Assembly (NCBI RefSeq): GCF_022484225.1
Contig: NZ_JAKVLT010000001.1
Span: 1,302,001 to 1,366,000, forward strand
DNA length: 64,000 bases
Reading direction: 5' to 3'
Source: Pseudoramibacter sp.
GTDB lineage: Bacteria > Bacillota > Clostridia > Eubacteriales > Eubacteriaceae
Part shown: positions 1 through 8,370 of the stretch, one piece after another
Numbering within the stretch: position 1 is the stretch's first letter
How the letters are laid out: every line of letters begins with the position of its first letter
Translations under genes and position numbers: made by a program
Notes under the pieces: generated by a model
Database searches by the model: none
Told to the model about the DNA's origin: nothing
The model's input: the letters and a program-made list of their open reading frames with translations, nothing else

Positions 1-813
1 AACAAAGCCGATTTGGTTGAAAAAAACCGCAGCCTCAAGGCAAACGAAATTGAGGTCTCGGCCAAAACCGGCTGGCACATCCGCGAGCTTAAAGACAAAC
101 TGGCCGCGCTCCAGCCCCAGACGAAAGAACAGCCGATTATCAAGGATCTGGTCACAGCCGGAGACGTCGTCGTGCTCGTGATTCCCATCGATGCGTCGGC
201 GCCTAAGGGGCGTTTGATTCTGCCCCAGCAGCAGGTGCTCAGGGAATTGCTGGACGTCGGCGCCATGGGCATCTGCTGCCGGGAAACAGAGCTGCCCCAG
301 ACGCTGGAAGCTTTAAATCATCCGCCGGCGCTTGTGGTGACGGATTCCCAAGCCTTTAAAAAAGTGGCCTCTGTGGTGCCGCTGACGGTGAAACTGACTT
401 CTTTTTCGATTTTGATGGCGCGGCACAAGGGCTTTTTGAAGACGGCGGTTCAGGGCGTGAAAAAATTGTACGATCTCCAGGACGGGGACAGAATTCTGAT
501 GGCAGAAGGCTGCACCCATCACCGCCAATGCCAGGATATCGGCACGGTCAAGCTGCCCCACTGGATTGAAAAAAAATCAGACCGGCACCTCGTTTTCGAA
601 ACGTCATCGGGGAAGGGCTTTCCCAAGGATCTGCGCCGGTACGCCATGGTGGTGCACTGCGGCGGCTGCATGCAGAACGGAAGGGAAATCAGATCGCGGA
701 TGGAAGAAGCGGTCCGCCAGGGCGTTCCCTTTACGAATTACGGGACGATCATCGCCGAAATCAACGGCATTCTGCCGAGAAGCTTAGAGGTTCTGGATGG
801 CCACTGGGAATGA
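1..813 (+). CDS. hydF: [FeFe]-hydrogenase maturation GTPase HydF, C-terminal part
   Basis: HydF is the scaffold GTPase on which the diiron subcluster of the [FeFe]-hydrogenase H-cluster is assembled before transfer to the hydrogenase. The reading frame is open from base 1, so the gene is cut by the window edge. The first visible residues, NKAD, are the G4 guanine-specificity motif, so the P-loop lies outside. The C-terminal part carries the iron-sulfur ligand signature of the family: a Cys-Thr-His-His segment followed about 50 residues later by HCGGC. The stop lies 17 bp inside the next gene, hydE, which indicates a maturation operon. HydG is not visible here and may lie upstream. Family assignment is firm. 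Confidence 0.95.
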   Translation, partial: NKADLVEKNRSLKANEIEVSAKTGWHIRELKDKLAALQPQTKEQPIIKDLVTAGDVVVLVIPIDASAPKGRLILPQQQVLRELLDVGAMGICCRETELPQTLEALNHPPALVVTDSQAFKKVASVVPLTVKLTSFSILMARHKGFLKTAVQGVKKLYDLQDGDRILMAEGCTHHRQCQDIGTVKLPHWIEKKSDRHLVFETSSGKGFPKDLRRYAMVVHCGGCMQNGREIRSRMEEAVRQGVPFTNYGTIIAEINGILPRSLEVLDGHWE

Positions 814-1879
814 AAGGCGCATCGCGCGGCTGGCACAGACAGGGGATCTTCCCAGAGCAGATTTAAAAGCCCTGATAGGGACTTTGACAGAAAATGAGGC
901 ACAAACCCTTTACGCCTGTGCGCGGAAAGTGCGGGAGCGTGTATACGGCAAGGCGGTCTATCTCCGGGGGCTCATTGAATTTACCAATTTCTGCAAAAAC
1001 AACTGCTATTACTGCGGCATCCGCCGGGACAACCGAAAAATCGAACGCTACCGCCTTGACGAAGCGACGATTCTGGACTGCTGTGACCGGGGATATGATC
1101 TGGACTTCAGAACCTTTGTGCTTCAGGGCGGCGAGGATCTTGCTTATTCAGATGAAGAGATTTGCAGCCTGGTCCGAAAGATCAAAGCGCGCCATCCGGA
1201 CTGTGCGGTGACCCTTTCCATTGGAGAAAAGCCGGAGGCCAGCTACCGCGCTTATTTTGAGGCGGGCGCCGACCGCTATCTGCTGCGGCACGAAACGGCG
1301 AATCTCAGCCACTATAGGAAGCTGCATCCTCCGGAACTGTCAGGCTGGAACCGTCAGAACTGTCTGAAAACGTTAAAGGCTATCGGCTACCAGGTGGGCG
1401 CTGGGATGATGATCGGCTCTCCCGGCCAGACCCTCGACGATCTCGTCGACGATTTGCGGTTCATGCAGACGCTTCAGCCGGAAATGATCGGAATCGGCCC
1501 TTTTATTCCCCAGAAAGACACGCCCTTTGGCAGTGAGAAAGCCGGAACCCTCACAGATACGCTGCATCTTTTGGCGATCATCCGCTTGATGTTTCCCCAC
1601 GTGCTGCTCCCTGCGACAACGGCCCTGGGCACCATTGACCCTTTGGGCAGGGAAAAAGGCCTTCTGGCCGGCGCCAACGTGGTGATGCCCAATCTTTCGC
1701 CGACGGCCGTCCGGGGCAAGTATCTGCTCTACGACGGCAAGATCTGCACAGGGGACGAGGCCGCGGAATGCCGGCGGTGCATGGCGCTGCGCGTCGAAAA
1801 GACGGGCTATCATGTCGTGGTGGACCGCGGCGACTACAAAGGAACAGAAGACCAGAGAAAAGAGGCTTTGCGATCATGA
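797..1879 (+). CDS. hydE: [FeFe]-hydrogenase maturase HydE, radical SAM protein
   Basis: HydE is a radical SAM enzyme that, with HydG and HydF, builds the diiron centre of [FeFe]-hydrogenase. The 360-residue product has the usual family length and shows the radical SAM CX3CX2C cluster motif at Cys66, Cys70 and Cys73, inside a TNFCKNNCYYCGI context typical of HydE and BioB relatives. The start at 797 has an AGAGG ribosome site about 7 nt upstream and overlaps hydF by 17 bp. Its stop overlaps the ATG of the following Nudix gene as ATGA. The HydF neighbour supports HydE rather than the related PylB or BioB. Confidence 0.93.
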   Translation: MATGNERRIARLAQTGDLPRADLKALIGTLTENEAQTLYACARKVRERVYGKAVYLRGLIEFTNFCKNNCYYCGIRRDNRKIERYRLDEATILDCCDRGYDLDFRTFVLQGGEDLAYSDEEICSLVRKIKARHPDCAVTLSIGEKPEASYRAYFEAGADRYLLRHETANLSHYRKLHPPELSGWNRQNCLKTLKAIGYQVGAGMMIGSPGQTLDDLVDDLRFMQTLQPEMIGIGPFIPQKDTPFGSEKAGTLTDTLHLLAIIRLMFPHVLLPATTALGTIDPLGREKGLLAGANVVMPNLSPTAVRGKYLLYDGKICTGDEAAECRRCMALRVEKTGYHVVVDRGDYKGTEDQRKEALRS

Positions 1880-2379
1880 GTTTTCCTGAAATGACACACT
1901 GCATGCAGTGCGGTGCGCCTTTGATCAAACGGTATTTGAAAGATGAGGGCATGATTCCCTACTGCCCGGTCTGCAAGGCATACCGTTTTCCGGTTTTTAA
2001 TACGGCGATCAGTACGATTGTGATGAATGAAAAACGGGATCATATTCTGTTGATCCGTCAGTACGGGCGCCCCGGCTATATTCTCGTGGCGGGCTACGTG
2101 AACCAGGGAGAGGACGCCGAACACACGGTCTGCCGGGAAGTGAACGAAGAAATGGGCCTTGAGGTTAAAAAACTGAAATTCAACCATTCCCATTACTTCA
2201 AACCGACCAACACGCTGATGCTCAATTTCACGGCGATTGTGAAAGGCGATCCCAATCCGAATTGGGAAGTCGATGACTGGCAGTGGTTTACCATTGAAGA
2301 AGCGCGGCAGGCGATTCGCCCCCACAGCCTGGCCCGGGATTTTTTGATCGGTTATCTGGACGGCCATTATCCGTTTTAA
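1876..2379 (+). CDS. Nudix hydrolase with N-terminal zinc ribbon (NudC-like)
   Basis: A 167-residue Nudix family pyrophosphohydrolase. The Nudix box is complete at about residues 73-95, ending in REVNEEMGL, and supplies the metal-binding glutamates. A zinc ribbon precedes it, with Cys9, Cys12, Cys30 and Cys33, as in NADH pyrophosphatases of the NudC type. The substrate cannot be set from sequence; NAD(H), ADP-ribose or capped RNA ends are possible. The ATG at 1876 overlaps the hydE stop (ATGA), so translation is probably coupled. A longer in-frame reading from 1768 lies inside hydE and lacks a ribosome site, so it was not used. Confidence 0.85.
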   Translation: MSFPEMTHCMQCGAPLIKRYLKDEGMIPYCPVCKAYRFPVFNTAISTIVMNEKRDHILLIRQYGRPGYILVAGYVNQGEDAEHTVCREVNEEMGLEVKKLKFNHSHYFKPTNTLMLNFTAIVKGDPNPNWEVDDWQWFTIEEARQAIRPHSLARDFLIGYLDGHYPF

Positions 2380-2404
2380 GTGTGATAAAGGGGGAAATGC
2401 TTCA

Positions 2405-3496
2405 ATGCAGAACATGCGGCTGTTTATTGGCCTGCATTTGACCCATGGACAATGCTGGGCCATTTCGCGGGCTCAGGAAGATTTAAAGCGGCAGGGGGTG
2501 ACCGGCAGGTATACGCCGCAGAAAAATCTTCACTTGACTTTGGCTTTTTTGGGAGACTGCAAAGAAAAAGAAATCGACCAAATTGTTAAATTAATCAAAA
2601 AGATGAGTTTTAAGGCTTTTCCCCTTCAGCTGGCGGAAGGCGGTCATTTTGGCGATCTGGTCTGGATCGGCACGAAGCCTCAGCCGGCACTTGACCGTCT
2701 GGTGAAGCAGCTTCGAAAAGCGCTGGACCGCGCCGGCTTTACCTTTGACCAAAAGCCCTTTAAGGCCCATGTGACCATTTTGAGAAAGGCGAAATGCCGG
2801 CACCCGTTTTCCCTTCATGTCGATCCGGCAGAGGGGATGATCTCCCATCTGACGCTGTTTTGGTCCAAACAGGACCACACTGGCAAAATCCATTATGTCG
2901 ATTTATTTTCTGTAGACGAACGAGGCCGCACCCAGCGGTTCCGTCCGCCGAGCGCAGCCAAGCAAATGACCCGGGACAGCAAGTTTTTAAGTCTGATTCT
3001 CAGGCATCATCCGGAAAAAATCGGGATCAGGCTGGACCGCCACGGCTGGGCGGATGTGAATGAATTGATCGCAGGTATGTCCAAAACCCGGGATTTTGAC
3101 CGGGCTTATCTTGAAAAAATTGTGAGGACGGATGCCAAACAGCGCTACGCTTTTAACGCTGATCGCACCAAGATTCGCGCCAATCAGGGACATTCGATTC
3201 CGGTGGACGTGGAACTCAAACAGGGCCGGCCGCCAGCTGTGCTGTGGCACGGAACCGGAGAAAAATCTGTCGGCGCGATTCTTCAAGAAGGCCTCAAACC
3301 GATGGGGCGTCTTTACGTCCACCTGTCAAAAGATCTGGAGACGGCTAAAAAAGTCGGCAGCCGTCACGGCAGGCCGGTTGTCTTTAAAATCAATACCGCG
3401 CAGATGGCGGAAGATGGCTATTCTTTTTATTTATCGACCAACGGCATCTGGCTGACGAAACAGGTGCCGCCCCGTTACCTTGAAATTTTTCGTTAA
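2405..3496 (+). CDS. Fusion of 2H RNA phosphodiesterase (ThpR/LigT) and RNA 2'-phosphotransferase (KptA/Tpt1)
   Basis: The 363-residue product joins two RNA-end enzymes. Residues about 1-175 are a ThpR/LigT-like 2H phosphoesterase with both HxT motifs (His43-Thr45 in HLTLAFLG and His122-Thr124 in HVTIL), a family that opens 2',3'-cyclic phosphates. Residues about 190-363 are a KptA/Tpt1 domain, which moves an RNA 2'-phosphate to NAD. It shows LILRHHPE (Arg200), IRANQGHS (Arg258, His263), YVHLS and the GRPVVF segment. Both active sites look intact. A GGGGGA ribosome site precedes the ATG. The gene ends just before the riboflavin promoter. The substrate in bacteria is not established. Confidence 0.9.
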   Translation: MQNMRLFIGLHLTHGQCWAISRAQEDLKRQGVTGRYTPQKNLHLTLAFLGDCKEKEIDQIVKLIKKMSFKAFPLQLAEGGHFGDLVWIGTKPQPALDRLVKQLRKALDRAGFTFDQKPFKAHVTILRKAKCRHPFSLHVDPAEGMISHLTLFWSKQDHTGKIHYVDLFSVDERGRTQRFRPPSAAKQMTRDSKFLSLILRHHPEKIGIRLDRHGWADVNELIAGMSKTRDFDRAYLEKIVRTDAKQRYAFNADRTKIRANQGHSIPVDVELKQGRPPAVLWHGTGEKSVGAILQEGLKPMGRLYVHLSKDLETAKKVGSRHGRPVVFKINTAQMAEDGYSFYLSTNGIWLTKQVPPRYLEIFR

Positions 3497-3500
3497 GAAC

Positions 3501-3529
3501 TTGACAAAGAAAAAAAGAAGGCCTATACT
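3501..3529 (+). promoter_or_regulatory. Sigma-A type promoter of the riboflavin operon
   Basis: A consensus -35 box TTGACA at 3501-3506 is separated by 17 bp from a -10 box TATACT at 3524-3529. Transcription should begin near 3536, just ahead of the FMN riboswitch. It is the only strong promoter seen before ribD. Confidence 0.85.
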
Positions 3530-3553
3530 CTACTTGTAAAAAATAAATATTTC

Positions 3554-3666
3554 AATCTTCAGGGTTGGGTGAAATTCCCTATCGGCGGTAAAGTCCGCGA
3601 GCCTTTTGGCATGATCCGGTGAAATTCCGGGACCGACGGTTATAGTCCGGATGGAAGAAGATCGAA
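3554..3666 (+). ncRNA. FMN riboswitch (RFN element)
   Basis: The stretch carries the conserved RFN blocks: an AGGGTTGGGTGAAATTCCC segment, GGCGGTAAAGTCCGCGAGCC, a TGATCCGGTGAAATTCCGG arm, and GACCGACGGTTATAGTCCGGATG followed by GAAGAAGAT. The outer arms AATCTTC and GAAGAT(C) can pair as P1. It binds FMN and lies between a strong promoter and a terminator ahead of ribD, which fits repression of riboflavin synthesis by transcription attenuation when FMN is plentiful. Confidence 0.97.
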
Positions 3667-3685
3667 ACGATAAAATGTCGCTCGA

Positions 3686-3712
3686 CGCCCTGATTTTTCA
3701 GGGCGTTTTTTT
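3686..3712 (+). terminator. Riboswitch-controlled intrinsic terminator
   Basis: An 8-bp perfect stem (CGCCCTGA / TCAGGGCG) with a TTTT loop is followed by seven T residues. It sits 20 nt after the FMN riboswitch and 25 nt before ribD, so it is the likely expression platform. Confidence 0.9.
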
Positions 3713-3736
3713 GTGCCCTGAATAGAAAGGATTTTC

Positions 3737-4855
3737 ATGGACACACAGGAAGAAGCATTTCAAGAAAAAATGATGCGCAGGGCTTTGGCACTCGCGAAGC
3801 GGGGGGAAGGCCGGACTTCGCCGAACCCGATGGTGGGCTGCGTGGTGGTCAAAGACGGCCGGATCATCTCTGGAGGGTTTCACGAACACATTGGTGGCTT
3901 CCACGCGGAACGCAACGCGCTGCTGCACTGTACAGAAGACCCGGCGGGCGCCGATTTATATGTGACGCTGGAACCCTGCTGCCACACAGGGAGAACCCCG
4001 CCGTGCACGGATATCATCATTGAGAAGCAAATTGCCCGGGTTTTCGTTGGGGCAATGGATGTCAATCCCATTGTTTCCGGAAAAGGGGTGCGCCTGCTCC
4101 GGGAAGCGGGCATTGAAGTCAAAACGGGGATTCTCGAAGCTGAATGCCACGCCTTAAATGAAGTGTTTGAGCATTATATGACGGCGCATCTGCCCTTTGT
4201 CGATGCCAAATACGCGATGACGGCCGACGGCAAAATCGCCACGGCGACGGGAGATGCAAAGTGGATCAGCAGCGACGCGTCTCTTAAAGAGGTTCATCGC
4301 CTTCGGAAACATTACAAGGGCATCATGTGCGGCATTGGCACCGTCCTTCAGGACGATCCGATGCTCAACTGCCGGATTGAATCCGGGGTCGATCCGATTC
4401 GTCTCATCTGCGACACCCATCTTCGAATTCCGATGCCTTCAAAATTGGTGCAAACTGCAAGCGATATTCCGACTTGGGTATTGGCAGGACCTGACATTGA
4501 CCCCCAAAAGCAACAGACCCTTGAAGAACAAGGCGTTGAAGTGCTTTCGTGCGGGTTAAATGCAGATGGACACGTCGATTTGAATCAGGCGATGAAAATG
4601 CTGGCAGAGCGGGAAGTGGACGGTATCCTCCTCGAAGGTGGGGGAACCCTAATGGCCGACGCCTTTGCCGCGCATCTCGTCAGTAAAGTTCATGTTTTTA
4701 TCGCGCCGAAAATCGTCGGCGGCGAAAACGCGAAATCGCCCGTTGGGGGACAGGGCGTTAAAAAAATGAGTCAGGCCATTCAATTTGAACGTGTAGCGTA
4801 CAGACAATACGGGCCGGATATCTGCATGATGGGTTATCCGGTTTATGGAAAATAA
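3737..4855 (+). CDS. ribD: Bifunctional riboflavin deaminase/reductase RibD
   Basis: RibD catalyses the second and third steps of riboflavin synthesis: deamination of the diaminopyrimidine product of GTP cyclohydrolase II, then reduction of the ribosyl side chain. The 372-residue product has the full two-domain length. The N-terminal deaminase shows the zinc site: His-Ala-Glu (GGFHAERNA) and the EPCCHTGRTPPC segment. The reductase follows from about residue 150, with DAKYAMTADGKIA and the glycine-rich LEGGGTL segment. It is the first gene of ribD-ribE-ribBA-ribH, 14 bp ahead of ribE, under the FMN riboswitch. Confidence 0.97.
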   Translation: MDTQEEAFQEKMMRRALALAKRGEGRTSPNPMVGCVVVKDGRIISGGFHEHIGGFHAERNALLHCTEDPAGADLYVTLEPCCHTGRTPPCTDIIIEKQIARVFVGAMDVNPIVSGKGVRLLREAGIEVKTGILEAECHALNEVFEHYMTAHLPFVDAKYAMTADGKIATATGDAKWISSDASLKEVHRLRKHYKGIMCGIGTVLQDDPMLNCRIESGVDPIRLICDTHLRIPMPSKLVQTASDIPTWVLAGPDIDPQKQQTLEEQGVEVLSCGLNADGHVDLNQAMKMLAEREVDGILLEGGGTLMADAFAAHLVSKVHVFIAPKIVGGENAKSPVGGQGVKKMSQAIQFERVAYRQYGPDICMMGYPVYGK

Positions 4856-4869
4856 GAAAGGAACGAGAG

Positions 4870-5535
4870 ATGTTTACAGGCATCGTAGAAGAAGTTGGAA
4901 CGATCCAGAGCGTTAAAAAAGGCGCAAAATCCTGCATTTTGACGATTGGTTGCCATGACGTGCTGGAACAAACCAAGATCGGCGACAGCATCATGACCGA
5001 CGGGGTCTGCCTCACGGCGACGACCGTCGGCAGCCGGTATTTCACAGCGGATGTGATGGCCGAAACGTTAAACCGCAGCGCTCTGGGAAAACTCAAAGCT
5101 GGAGACAAAGTGAATTTGGAACGGGCCATGCCGGCGAACGGACGATTTGACGGCCACATAGTCGCCGGCCACATCGACGGCGTCGGGATCATCACCGACA
5201 GGCGCCGGGACGACAACGCGGTGTGGTACACCATTGAAACTGCCCCGCCGGTTTTAGAGGGGATTGTCGAAAAGGGATCGATTGCTCTTTCTGGCATCAG
5301 CCTGACAGTGGCCAGTGTCGGCCCCAAAAGTTTTGACGTCTCCATCATTCCCCATACCCTGGAGGTGACGTCTCTGGGAACGAAGAAAATCGGGGATGCG
5401 GTCAATCTGGAATGCGACATGGTGGGCAAATACATTCAGAAATGGTGCGACAATCATTTTAAAAGTCAGCCCGAAAACAGCCAGGATAAAGGACTGACGT
5501 TGGATTTTTTAGAACAATGCGGCTATAACAAATAA
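4870..5535 (+). CDS. ribE: Riboflavin synthase, alpha chain
   Basis: This enzyme dismutates two molecules of 6,7-dimethyl-8-ribityllumazine to riboflavin. The 221 residues hold the usual internal duplication of two lumazine-binding barrels: the first begins MFTGIVEEVG and the second carries GHIDGVG followed by SIALSGISLTV. It lies between ribD and ribBA in the riboswitch-controlled operon, with an AAGGAACGAGAG ribosome site ahead of the ATG. The gene is called ribE or ribC depending on the organism. It would act on lumazine made by the RibH encoded downstream. Confidence 0.96.
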   Translation: MFTGIVEEVGTIQSVKKGAKSCILTIGCHDVLEQTKIGDSIMTDGVCLTATTVGSRYFTADVMAETLNRSALGKLKAGDKVNLERAMPANGRFDGHIVAGHIDGVGIITDRRRDDNAVWYTIETAPPVLEGIVEKGSIALSGISLTVASVGPKSFDVSIIPHTLEVTSLGTKKIGDAVNLECDMVGKYIQKWCDNHFKSQPENSQDKGLTLDFLEQCGYNK

Positions 5536-5558
5536 GGAAATATTAACGAGAGGCAAAA

Positions 5559-6836
5559 ATGAAAAAAGAAATTGGAACCATTGAGCAGGCAGCACAGGAT
5601 TTAAGAGACGGCAAGATCATTCTCTGCATCGACGACCCGGATCGGGAAAACGAAGGGGATATGATCTGCGCGGCAGAATTTGCCACTCCTGAAAATATCA
5701 ACATGATGGCTAGCGAAGCCAAGGGACTCATCTGCATGCCGATGAGCCGGGAATGGTGTCAGAAACTGGACCTGCCCCAGATGGTGGACGACAATACGGA
5801 TAATCACAGCACCGCGTTTACAGTGTCCATTGACCACATCGACACGACGACCGGCATTTCAGCCTACGAACGTTCGATGACGGCGATTGCCACGGTGGCG
5901 GACGACGTAAAGCCTGAAATGTTCAGACGCCCGGGACATATGTTTCCCCTTCAGGCGAGATCCGGCGGGGTTTTGACCCGGGGCGGCCACACGGAAGCGA
6001 CGGTCGATCTCATGAAAATCGCCGGCCTGAAGCCGGTGGGACTCTGCTGTGAAATCATGCGGGACGACGGCACCATGATGCGCACCCAGGAACTTTTGGA
6101 GCTGGCGGGAGAACACAATTTTACTGTCGTGACCATCGACGATTTGATTAAGTACCGGGTGCAGCACGACACGATCATGGTCCGGGAAGCGGAAGCCAAT
6201 CTGCCGACCGATTACGGCACCTTCAAGATTTACGGCTACCGCAACAAAATCAACGGCGAACATCACGTGGCGCTGACCATGGGGGATGTCGGAAACGGCG
6301 AACCGGTGCTGTGCCGGGTCCATTCCGAATGTCTGACCGGCGACGTTTTCGCATCGGAACGCTGCGACTGCGGGGATCAGCTTCATCAGGCCATGCGTCA
6401 GATCGCTGAAGAAGGCCGGGGCGTTTTGGTCTACCTGCGCCAGGAAGGCCGCGGCATCGGACTGATCAACAAAATCAAGGCCTACGCCCTTCAGGAACAG
6501 GGCTACGATACCGTGGAAGCCAATATTAAATTAGGGTTTCCGCCGGATTTGAGAGATTACGGGGTCGGCGCGCAGATTCTTCGGGATCTTGGCGCGAAGC
6601 GGCTGCGGCTTTTGACCAACAACCCTCAGAAAATCACGGGACTTTCGGGTTACGGCATCACCATTGAAGAACGGGTGCCGATCCAGATCAAGGCGCAGGC
6701 CTACGACTACAATTATCTGATGACCAAACAGGAACGGATGCACCACATGACCCATTACGAACACGATCATCACGTTCACGCCTATCCCATCAGCTTCAGT
6801 CAGAAGGAACGGGACAAAGCAGAAGCAGACAAATAA
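5559..6836 (+). CDS. ribBA: Bifunctional DHBP synthase / GTP cyclohydrolase II RibBA
   Basis: RibBA starts both branches of riboflavin synthesis: 3,4-dihydroxy-2-butanone 4-phosphate from ribulose 5-phosphate, and the pyrimidine from GTP. In 425 residues the N-terminal DHBP synthase domain shows [10 protein letters not shown] and the RPGHMFPL segment. The C-terminal cyclohydrolase has the zinc cysteines in [19 protein letters not shown] and the [10 protein letters not shown] motif. The last 35 residues after the catalytic domain are unusually histidine-rich ([15 protein letters not shown]) and are not needed for the family fold; their role is unknown. The gene sits between ribE and ribH. Confidence 0.97.
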   Translation: MKKEIGTIEQAAQDLRDGKIILCIDDPDRENEGDMICAAEFATPENINMMASEAKGLICMPMSREWCQKLDLPQMVDDNTDNHSTAFTVSIDHIDTTTGISAYERSMTAIATVADDVKPEMFRRPGHMFPLQARSGGVLTRGGHTEATVDLMKIAGLKPVGLCCEIMRDDGTMMRTQELLELAGEHNFTVVTIDDLIKYRVQHDTIMVREAEANLPTDYGTFKIYGYRNKINGEHHVALTMGDVGNGEPVLCRVHSECLTGDVFASERCDCGDQLHQAMRQIAEEGRGVLVYLRQEGRGIGLINKIKAYALQEQGYDTVEANIKLGFPPDLRDYGVGAQILRDLGAKRLRLLTNNPQKITGLSGYGITIEERVPIQIKAQAYDYNYLMTKQERMHHMTHYEHDHHVHAYPISFSQKERDKAEADK

Positions 6837-6868
6837 GCAAATAAAAATATTGAAGAGAGGTAAAAATC

Positions 6869-7336
6869 ATGCATAAATTAGAAGGTAAAGTTGTTGCACA
6901 GGAAATGAAGGTCGCCATTGTTGCGGCGCGTTTTAACGAATTCATCGTCTCGAAACTGGTGTCCGGGGCGCAGGATGCCCTGATTCGCCACGGCGTCGAA
7001 GACGATGCCATCGATATCGCCTGGGTTCCCGGCGCCTTTGAAATTCCGATCATCGCGCAGAAATTTGCGGAATCCGGGAAATACGACGCGGTCATCTGCC
7101 TGGGCAGTGTGATCCGCGGCGCGACCAGCCATTACGATTACGTCTGCAACGAAGCGAGCAAGGGCATTGCCCAGGTCAGCTTGAAAACCGGGATTCCGGT
7201 GCTCTTTGGCGTCCTGACCACCGAAAATATCGAACAGGCGGTCGAACGCGCGGGCACAAAGGCCGGCAACAAAGGCTACGACGTCGCGTGCTCAGCGATC
7301 GAAATGGTCAACTTGATCCATCAAATTGACGCTTAA
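6869..7336 (+). CDS. ribH: 6,7-dimethyl-8-ribityllumazine synthase
   Basis: RibH condenses the ribityl-aminopyrimidine with dihydroxybutanone phosphate to form the lumazine precursor of riboflavin, usually as a 60-subunit or pentameric shell. The 155-residue product shows the typical ARFNEFI start, the PGAFEIP phosphate-contact segment, the [17 protein letters not shown] motif with its catalytic histidine, and the [10 protein letters not shown] helix. It is the last gene of the operon, 32 bp after ribBA, with a GAGAGG ribosome site, and is followed by a strong terminator. Confidence 0.97.
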   Translation: MHKLEGKVVAQEMKVAIVAARFNEFIVSKLVSGAQDALIRHGVEDDAIDIAWVPGAFEIPIIAQKFAESGKYDAVICLGSVIRGATSHYDYVCNEASKGIAQVSLKTGIPVLFGVLTTENIEQAVERAGTKAGNKGYDVACSAIEMVNLIHQIDA

Positions 7337-7350
7337 AGCATCTCATTATA

Positions 7351-7389
7351 AAAAAGCTTTGGCTGCAAATGGCAGTCAAAGCTTTTTTT
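7351..7389. terminator. Terminator at the end of the rib operon
   Basis: An AT-rich stem pairs AAAGCTTTG-GCTGC with GCAG-TCAAAGCTTT around a short AAATG loop and is followed by a T-run. It separates ribH from the converging purC and may serve both strands. Confidence 0.8.
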
Positions 7390-7398
7390 AATTTAAAA

Positions 7399-8271
7399 TT
7401 AATCGATGGTTTTGCCGGTCAGCATGCGATAGGTGTCTTTGTATTTAGTGATGGTTTTGTCGATGACGTCCTGGGGCAGATTGTAGTCGGAATCCGGATG
7501 AGCTTTCAGCCAGTCGCGGACAAATTGTTTGTCGAATGAAGGCTGGCTCTGGCCGGGTTTGTAGCCTTCCAGAGGCCAGAAGCGGCTGCTGTCCGGTGTG
7601 AGCATTTCGTCGCCGAGAACAAGCTTGCCGTTTTCATCGAGGCCAAATTCGAATTTGGTGTCCGCAATGATGATCCCTTTCGAGAGTGCGTAGTCGGCGC
7701 ATTTTTTGTACAGGGCGATGGTGTTGTCCCGAAGGGCCTTGGCGTAGGCTTCGCCGTGTCCCGGGAATTCTTTTTCGAGAACGTCGATGCTCTGTTCGTA
7801 GCTGATGTTTTCGTCGTGATCGCCGATTTCAGCTTTGGTGCTTGGCGTGTAAATGGGTTCTAATAATTTATCGCATTCTTTTAAGCCGCCTGGCAGTTTG
7901 ATGCCGCAGACGGTGCCGTTTTCCTGATAGCTCTTCCAGCCGCTGCCTGTAATGTAGCCGCGGACGATGCATTCGATCGGCAGCATCTTTAATTTTTTGC
8001 AGAGCATGCTGTTGCCGTCAAACTGCGGCGCCTGGAAAAATTCCGGCATGTCGTGGACGTCGACTGAGAGCATGTGGTTGTCGATAAGATCCTTTGTATA
8101 ATCAAACCAGAATTTTGACATCTGGGTCAGAACGGTTCCCTTTTTTTTGACTTGATTTTTCAAAATGACGTCAAAGGCAGAGATGCGGTCGGTTGCGACC
8201 ATGACCAAAGCGTCGCCGATGTCATAAATTTCCCGGACTTTGCCTTCTTTGACTGGCTGGTATGTTTTCAT
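7399..8271 (-). CDS. purC: SAICAR synthetase PurC
   Basis: PurC joins aspartate to CAIR in an ATP-dependent step of purine synthesis. The 290-residue product shows the N-terminal GKVREIYDIGD ATP-binding segment, IECIVRGYITGSGWKSY, and the IIADTKFEFG metal and nucleotide segment. The length is that of the longer (about 290 residue) PurC branch. An AGGAGGC ribosome site lies ahead of the ATG. It stands alone with its own promoter, apart from other pur genes, and converges on ribH. Confidence 0.96.
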   Translation of the reverse strand: MKTYQPVKEGKVREIYDIGDALVMVATDRISAFDVILKNQVKKKGTVLTQMSKFWFDYTKDLIDNHMLSVDVHDMPEFFQAPQFDGNSMLCKKLKMLPIECIVRGYITGSGWKSYQENGTVCGIKLPGGLKECDKLLEPIYTPSTKAEIGDHDENISYEQSIDVLEKEFPGHGEAYAKALRDNTIALYKKCADYALSKGIIIADTKFEFGLDENGKLVLGDEMLTPDSSRFWPLEGYKPGQSQPSFDKQFVRDWLKAHPDSDYNLPQDVIDKTITKYKDTYRMLTGKTID

Positions 8272-8304
8272 GAAAAGCCTCCTGTAACTTTCAAAATCAC
8301 ACTG

Positions 8305-8332
8305 ATTATATCAGAAAAAAAGACGAGTACAA
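8305..8332 (-). promoter_or_regulatory. Promoter of purC
   Basis: Read on the minus strand: a -35 box TTGTAC (8327-8332), a 16-bp spacer and a -10 box TATAAT (8305-8310) preceded by TGA, an extended -10. No purine riboswitch fold was recognised between it and purC. Confidence 0.75.
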
Positions 8333-8370
8333 CCCTTGAACCCATAAAAAAACGAATATCAGAGGAACGG

